Shown: positions 62,149-64,000 of the stretch, in pieces
Layout of the letters: the number at the start of each line of letters is the position of its first letter
How positions within the stretch are numbered: the stretch's first letter is position 1
Origin: Symbiodinium natans
Lineage: Eukaryota; Sar; Dinophyceae; Suessiales; Symbiodiniaceae
DNA: 64,000 nt
Assembly: GCA_905221605.1 (NCBI GenBank)
Contig: CAJNDS010002812.1
Location: forward strand, 967,906 to 1,031,905
Reading direction: 5' to 3'
The notes under the pieces: generated by a model
Database searches by the model: none
The model's input: the letters and a program-made list of their open reading frames with translations, nothing else
Told to the model about the DNA's origin: nothing
Translations under genes and position numbers: made by a program

Positions 62149-62235
62149 CAAGCGGGAGGCCTTCACCATCGGCCGAGCAGCGGAATGCGATGTCCAGGTG
62201 TGCGGCGATCCCACGGCTAGCCGGCCGGGAGCTCG
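62149..62235 (+). CDS. Exon with a forkhead-associated (FHA)-like motif
   Basis: AAAAAG then KREAFTIGRAAECDVQVCGD, PTASR. The order F-x-IGR, ECD-x-Q-V, DPT-x-SR matches the core of phosphothreonine-binding FHA domains, where Gly-Arg and Ser-Arg bind the phosphopeptide. The usual His after SR is not encoded next (PGAR follows), so the splice site or the motif may differ. The rest of the domain would be in other exons. Confidence 0.45.
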
Positions 62236-62657
62236 GTGCTTTAGGGTTTTAGGTGTTTAAGGGTTCTAGGGTTTAGGGTTTAGGGTTCAAGGGTTCAGGT
62301 AGTTCAGGGTTTTAGGATTCAGAGCTTGCGGTTTCAGGAGTTTAGGATTCAGGGCTTGCAGCGTTCAGGGTGTTAGTGTTCAGGAATTACTTGTTTTTAC
62401 GGTTCAGGGCCCGCGGGTTCAGGGTGTTGCGATTCAGGGTGTTAAGGGTTCAGGGTGTTCGGGTTCTGGGTGTTAGGGTTTAGGATGGGTTTAGGGGGGT
62501 TTGGGTTCAGGGTTTTAGGGTCTAGGGTTTAGATCTTACAGGCTCAGGGTTCAGGGCTCAGGCCTTAAAAATGCAGAGGGTACCCTACATAGGGTTCACG
62601 GGTAAGTGCACCTGGGTTGTAACACTCGTGCCTCGTAACCGTTTTTGTAAAGCACAG

Positions 62658-62771
62658 GGTTGCTTCGGGTATTCGGTCCCGGTGGTGAAGAAGAGTACTT
62701 CTTGGCTCTCAGCTCTTCACTCGTACACGGAAGTCGTGATTTCGTCTGTTGTATTTGCATCGGGTGCCTGA
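62658..62771 (+). CDS. Possible exon, product unknown
   Basis: GCACAG then GCFGYSVPVVKKSTSWLSAL, HSYTEVVISSVVFASGA, then TGA at 62769-62771. The frame runs on for 14 codons (SLKSWTAEKKEM) to TAA. It is hydrophobic at the end. Confidence 0.35.
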   Translation, partial: GCFGYSVPVVKKSTSWLSALHSYTEVVISSVVFASGA

Positions 62772-62926
62772 AGCCTAAAGTCGTGGACCGCCGAGAAAAA
62801 AGAAATGTAATGCTCAGGCTCTGCGGCTAGACAGGTTCCCTGCACTGCACCGTTTTTGGGTACATTAATACTATCATAGGCATAAGATAACGTGTTACAA
62901 AGTATCGCCCACAATGGTCCAGGAAA

Positions 62927-63072
62927 TCTAGGGGTGCTAATAGTATTCCCTTACACTCCCTATAGAAGCATATTGTAATAACCCCCTAAAGCCTATTCTA
63001 ATTACTATTTTTAATATTGTTATTTCTATTATTCTTAATATTATTAATAGTATTATTATTCAGGCCCCTGTG
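62927..63072. mobile_element. Family H element with ATT expansion
   Basis: AGGGGTGCTAATAGTATTCC, CCTATTCTAATTACTATT and TCAGGCCCCTGTG are the family H parts. ATT/TTA trinucleotide repeats expand its right half (63007-63061). Confidence 0.65.
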
Positions 63073-63096
63073 TTAGGGTTTAGGGTTTCGGCTGCC

Positions 63097-63195
63097 ATGT
63101 TTGGCTGCCAGGCTCCAGCTGCTTGTAGTGTCGCTCCCCGCCGGCGTCGTCATCGCGGATGCCTGGAGCGTTCCTACAGCATTCTGCTTCTTCAA
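63097..63195 (+). CDS. Possible first exon, Arg-rich
   Basis: GCTGCCATGT start, 33 codons (MFGCQAPAACSVAPRRRRHR, GCLERSYSILLLQ), then GTATCC at 63196. It could carry a basic targeting region. No family is recognised. Confidence 0.4.
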
Positions 63196-63270
63196 GTATC
63201 CTACCTTGCTATTCCCTAAACCCTAAATCCTAAACCCGCTACCTTTGTAAGTTTCGAGGTTGCTCTACGT

Positions 63271-63474
63271 ATGTGCCTTAGGTTTTGGCAGAGGCGCGGG
63301 TGGGAGGGAGTGTATAGTCGTATAGTCACACTCACCGGACGTGACAAGGCTACCGTGCTAAGGCAGCGATGTCATGGAGTTGCAAGCAGTAAGCCACCTT
63401 GCCCCAAACCCTGCAGATTCCAAGATTTTTTTTGGCCGTTGATCTTTCTTCTTGTGGCGGGCTTCTTCTACTAG
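63271..63474 (+). CDS. Possible exon with hydrophobic end
   Basis: The frame includes TLTGRDKATVLRQRCHGVAS and ends DFFWPLIFLLVAGFFY then TAG at 63472-63474. The last 15 residues could form a membrane segment. It is in the same frame as the island at 63097. Confidence 0.35.
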   Translation: MCLRFWQRRGWEGVYSRIVTLTGRDKATVLRQRCHGVASSKPPCPKPCRFQDFFWPLIFLLVAGFFY

Positions 63475-63717
63475 GATGCGCAGGGCTTAGGTGCCCTCAT
63501 GAAACCGATTTCAACAATGGACACCTCTTTCGCGCACAGAGGTCACAGGCTTCAGGGTTTAGAGTACCTTGAGGGTCCGACGTAAGAGAAGTTTGAGGCC
63601 CTGAGTCCCCATGAGTCCAGCGCTGTGCAGACCTGAATCTCTATCCACACTGGCACCGACATAACCCGATACCTGGATCAACTTACATACATCAGCAAAG
63701 GAGATGAATATGTCTAA
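63475..63717 (+). CDS. Coding-like frame interrupted by TAA and TGA
   Basis: The same frame as the preceding entry continues: GALMKPISTMDTSFAHRGHR, LQGLEYLEGPT, TAA (63583-63585), KFEALSPHESSAVQT, TGA (63634-63636), ISIHTGTDITRYLDQLTYIS, KGDEYV, TAA (63715-63717). Each part reads like protein. Separate exons, a decayed gene or stop read-through are all possible. Confidence 0.35.
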
Positions 63718-64000
63718 TGCTAAGGTCGATTTTCCTGTTCTACAGGCATGCTGGTGATTCTGTAGGTACACAAAGAACAACGCTCCATCCGAGAAACAGG
63801 AGCGGCGGGGGAACTCGCATGGTGAGGCGCAGTGGCCCTACGGAGGCCAAGTGCAGATCTTGAGTAATTAGTGAGCAGGGGACTGGCTTTGGGCTTGTAG
63901 GGCTTCTGGATAAAGACTTGAAGTTCAGAACGATCTGCAGCAGCTAGACAGCGAGGTGATGGTTCATGGCGAATCAGAAGGTGTTATCCGCCCATGTTGC

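Noticed and set aside
1-64000. CRISPR array, bacterial operons, rRNA or tRNA genes
   Set aside because: The tandem repeats are heptamers without spacers. There are no polycistronic long frames or ribosome-binding sites. I recognised no rRNA core motif or tRNA cloverleaf by eye; a tRNA scan would be needed to exclude one.
1-64000. Firm assignment to Eimeria or a land plant
   Set aside because: The heptamer fits several lineages. CAG coding repeats expected for Eimeria are nearly absent, and no plant-specific gene or retrotransposon is visible.

Overview
The window looks like nuclear DNA of a eukaryote with plant/alveolate-type telomere repeats. The heptamer TTTAGGG (or CCCTAAA) occurs in dozens of arrays, in both orientations, from one end of the window to the other. 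There are no bacterial-style operons and no long single-exon genes. TTTAGGG is the telomere unit of land plants, many green algae, dinoflagellates, chromerids and coccidian apicomplexans. Heptamer-rich DNA between gene pieces recalls the repeat-rich segments of Eimeria, but the CAG coding repeats typical of Eimeria are missing. A dinoflagellate-like or other alveolate source is my best guess, not a firm identification.

The DNA alternates between telomere-type arrays, short inverted-repeat elements, homopolymer or microsatellite tracts, and small islands of about 40-220 bases that read like coding exons on the + strand. Many islands begin after an AG and end at a GT. Often the donor is a consensus GTAAGT or GTGAGT; elsewhere it is the first GT of a telomere array (GTTTAGGG), so the arrays would lie in introns. 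The best multi-exon models are 7598-7965 (start codon plus two exons across an 83-base intron), 36944-37499 (two phase-matched exons) and 60771-61093 (two exons across a 58-base intron). A forkhead-associated-like motif is seen at 62149-62235. A transposase-like C-terminus lies on the - strand at 47032-47353. For most islands I cannot name a product. A frame free of stops for 20-40 codons is common by chance, so exon confidences are deliberately modest.

Region by region: 1-7 kb has degenerate telomere repeats, weak coding islands and the densest heptamer block (6.0-7.0 kb). 7.6-20 kb has exon islands, several inverted-repeat families and an 860-base element with terminal inverted repeats (18181-19040). 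20-26 kb is mostly repeat with small exons and a 55-base G run. 26.9-33.5 kb is poorer in heptamers and carries unrecognised open frames. 33.5-47 kb has alternating exons and arrays, with a 290-base CTT tract. 47.0-48.3 kb has a 57-base minisatellite joined to the transposase-like frame. 49-52.5 kb has exons between inverted-repeat elements. 52.5-54.3 kb is a composite of C-rich repeats around an AT-rich island. 54.6-64 kb has the densest run of exon islands.

Points worth a second look: an element family whose ends coincide with splice sites (introner-like); at least seven further inverted-repeat families; head-to-head telomere-repeat junctions inside the chromosome; the minisatellite/transposase composite; and several frames that keep coding character across a single in-frame stop.
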